NCBI GenBank assembly: GCA_002307035.1
Contig: DBTL01000133.1
Coordinates: 1 to 23,626 of the forward strand
Reading direction: 5' to 3'
Source of the DNA: Bacteroides sp. UBA1317
Lineage (GTDB): Bacteria > Bacteroidota > Bacteroidia > Bacteroidales > Bacteroidaceae
DNA length: 23,626 bases
Shown here: piece by piece, positions 22,222 to 23,626 of the stretch
How the letters are laid out: each line of letters opens with the position of its first letter
How positions within the stretch are numbered: the first letter of the stretch is position 1
Translations under genes and position numbers: made by a program
The notes under the pieces: model-generated
The model's database searches: none
Told to the model about the DNA's origin: nothing
The model's input: only the letters and a program-made list of their open reading frames with translations

Positions 22222-23136
22222 TTATTCGTCGAACAAAGTCTTTTCTTTATACATTTTTTCTTTTATAATACCGGAATAGCCGCCTGTTATTCCGTATTTA
22301 TTTCGCAGACGATTCACTACGGCATATAGACCTTCTTTATATTCTTTGCCGGCTCCCCCCTTTTTGTATAGTTGACTGATCTTCTCAAATAAATCAGGAT
22401 ATTCCATTCGAATAAAGTCGAGAAAATAAGGTCGTGTCTTTCCTCGTAGATAGAGAGTTCCGGGCAGTGCGTAGTGCACACCGGAATCTTTTGCATGTGC
22501 AAAAAGTGATTCTAAATTCTCCTCCCCATCGGTTAGATACGGAATAATCGGCATCACATGCAGCCCAATAGAAGCATTTGTTTTCCGAAAAGTTTTAAGC
22601 ATCTCGAAGCGTCGGGTAGAAGTACACCCGCCTGGTTCTATTTTCTCGCGAACAGTCTCGTCCATTGTTGTAATGGTGGCTGCCACATTGATGTAAGTAA
22701 TACGCGAAAGCTGATCAATCAACTCATAATCTCGCAAGATAAGATCCGATTTCGTCGAAATAATTGCGGGAGTTTTATACTTGATAAGCAGCTTCAGAAT
22801 ATCCGGCATCAATTGATATTTCGCTTCAGCCGGTTGATAACTATCCGTTACCCCACCAATATTCACGATCTCCCGTTTCCACGATGATGCACGCAATTCT
22901 TTCTCGAGGCACTCCGCAACATTTGTTTTAGCATAGATATTGCCGAAATAATTCCCATCTTTCAGATAGTCGTGAGAATACATGGCGTAGCAGTATTTGC
23001 AACCATGCTCACATCCGCGATAGATATTCAAGTCCCACCCGTAAGGGATTTTACGCCGAAGATTATTCAATGCGGAAGCACATTGTATGGGAATGTAATT
23101 GGGGGGTGTCATTGTTTTATCCAATGCTTTTTTCAT
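22222..23136 (-). CDS. Radical SAM protein, spore-photoproduct-lyase-like (SPL) group
   Basis: A 304-residue protein with the CX3CX2C iron-sulfur motif in YRGCEHGCKYCYAMYSHDYL (C42, C46, C49). These cysteines hold a 4Fe-4S cluster that splits S-adenosylmethionine to a 5'-deoxyadenosyl radical. NIGGVTDSYQPAE (near 97) and the IISTKSDLILRDYELI block resemble the SplB-related Rv2578c/YfkB-like group rather than peptide-modifying enzymes. The substrate is unknown; DNA photoproduct repair is only a family analogy, and this organism type does not sporulate. The cytoplasmic protein is encoded upstream of the anti-sigma gene on the same strand, but a 117-base gap and different theme suggest a separate unit. 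Short ORFs precede it (23180-23445). Confidence 0.88.
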   Translation of the reverse strand: MKKALDKTMTPPNYIPIQCASALNNLRRKIPYGWDLNIYRGCEHGCKYCYAMYSHDYLKDGNYFGNIYAKTNVAECLEKELRASSWKREIVNIGGVTDSYQPAEAKYQLMPDILKLLIKYKTPAIISTKSDLILRDYELIDQLSRITYINVAATITTMDETVREKIEPGGCTSTRRFEMLKTFRKTNASIGLHVMPIIPYLTDGEENLESLFAHAKDSGVHYALPGTLYLRGKTRPYFLDFIRMEYPDLFEKISQLYKKGGAGKEYKEGLYAVVNRLRNKYGITGGYSGIIKEKMYKEKTLFDE

Positions 23137-23179
23137 TATTCAGGGTAGAACTAAATGTTGACTAATTGTTTTCATAAAC

Positions 23180-23338
23180 TTAATCAACTAAATAGCCTTG
23201 CATAGGTTCGTTATCTCCCAATCTGTCCCTTGCTTCCCAAATATTTTCGAGCAGTTCCAGATCACCATGCATGTTGCAATCTTTGGTATCAGCATCTTCA
23301 TTATTGTCTTTTTCCGACAACTCTATTAATTCTGTCAT
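23180..23338 (-). CDS. Small acidic ORF upstream of the radical SAM gene (52 aa)
   Basis: A 52-codon ORF starting MTELIELSEKDNNEDADTKD and ending QGYLVD. It is strongly acidic, with one Cys (21) and one Trp (34), and has no signal peptide. I do not recognise it. It ends 43 bases before the radical SAM start, on the same strand. Its ATG overlaps the TGA of the 25-codon ORF as ATGA, the usual sign of coupled translation. The last residue of the upstream frame and its first residues would read as one continuous helix (RLIEQL, then MTELIEL), so a frameshifted single gene is an alternative. Confidence 0.5.
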   Translation of the reverse strand: MTELIELSEKDNNEDADTKDCNMHGDLELLENIWEARDRLGDNEPMQGYLVD

Positions 23339-23412
23339 AATTGTTCTATCAATCGTTTTATAATCTCCTCAATTTTAGCGAATATACAAGTTTTAGGAGT
23401 TGCAGCCTCCAT
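23335..23412 (-). CDS. 25-codon ORF overlapping the 52-aa ORF (ATGA)
   Basis: It starts MEAATPKTC and ends KRLIEQL with TGA at 23335-23337. The C-terminal 13 residues would form an amphipathic helix (KIEEIIKRLIEQL). It could be a leader peptide, a small protein, or the 5' part of the following ORF separated by one base. No match recognised. Confidence 0.35.
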   Translation of the reverse strand: MEAATPKTCIFAKIEEIIKRLIEQL

Positions 23413-23415
23413 TAT

Positions 23416-23445
23416 TTAGTTAATTTTGAGGGTTACAACACTCAT
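23416..23445 (-). CDS. Nine-codon leader-like ORF
   Basis: MSVVTLKIN followed by TAA, three bases before the next ATG. AAGGA lies about 6 bases before its ATG, the best ribosome-binding-like site in this stretch. Very short, so it may be chance. Confidence 0.25.
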   Translation of the reverse strand: MSVVTLKIN

Positions 23446-23626
23446 TTTTAATCCTTTTGTGTGGTGTGCAATACTCAAACAACTAATAGAACAATCTCAA
23501 TTTATATCGGATACGAATCATCATTTATAAGCTTTGTACCACTTTAATGTAAATATTGCTTATCTGCCTATACAGGCCTTCTGAGAGGGGTTTGTTGAAT
23601 GTACGATATCAGCGTGTTGAAAACGT
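23446..23626. other. Right-edge stretch without a supported gene
   Basis: All six frames have early stops near the edge. A minus-strand frame entering from the right runs VFNTLISYIQQ and stops at about 23570, and could be the tail of a gene outside the window, but there is too little to say. No tRNA or promoter with good boxes seen. Confidence 0.3.

Noticed and set aside
23570..23626. Edge sequence as an insertion-sequence end or tRNA
   Set aside because: Only a 4-base-arm hairpin around TATACA-like DNA was seen; no terminal repeat, transposase frame or cloverleaf.

Overview
The window reads as a chromosomal segment of a gut-type Bacteroides (Bacteroidota). Three things point there: a complete SusC/SusD pair with its own sigma/anti-sigma genes, perfect TAnnTTTG promoter -7 boxes, and a pyrophosphate-dependent phosphofructokinase of the Bacteroides type. 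No tRNA, rRNA, CRISPR array or insertion sequence was seen. Nothing was searched against a database; family names come from motifs read in the translations.

Left part (1-11,470). A partial NagB-LmbE fusion protein runs off the left edge (minus strand). Next come a three-gene minus-strand operon (small protein, PlsC-type acyltransferase, nitrilase-type amidase) and an unrecognised 204-residue envelope protein. A plus-strand block holds PPi-phosphofructokinase and a membrane-anchored GH25 lysozyme. prmA is on the minus strand and is divergent from a two-gene plus-strand unit: a secreted Tyr/Trp/Gly- and Ser/Arg-rich protein and an OmpP1/FadL-like outer-membrane protein, closed by a clear terminator.

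Centre (11,583-22,104). This is a polysaccharide utilisation locus (PUL). Reading leftward on the minus strand: FecR-type anti-sigma factor, SusC-like transducer with an N-terminal STN signalling domain, SusD-like lipoprotein, secreted GH13 enzyme, secreted GH65 enzyme. An ECF sigma factor lies at the far end on the opposite strand, and its last 56 bases overlap the GH65 gene tail to tail. The likely circuit is that an alpha-glucoside binds SusC/D, the STN domain signals to the anti-sigma factor, sigma is released and the PUL is transcribed, while GH13 and GH65 cut the sugar in the periplasm. The GH65 protein has two glutamates 144 residues apart, the layout of the inverting kojibiose hydrolase of Flavobacterium, so alpha-1,2-glucosidic linkages are a plausible target. 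Strong hairpins sit on both sides of the susCD pair. The upstream one looks like the terminator of a plus-strand antisense RNA over the susC leader.

Right end (22,222-23,626). A radical SAM protein of the spore-photoproduct-lyase-like group is preceded by a 52-codon ORF, which overlaps a 25-codon ORF by ATGA, which in turn follows a 9-codon ORF. The last ~180 bases hold nothing I can support.

Most worth checking: the separated sigma/anti-sigma pair and sigma/GH65 antisense overlap, the susC-leader antisense RNA, the probable kojibiose-type GH65, the degenerate NagB active site, and the coupled mini-ORFs before the radical SAM gene.
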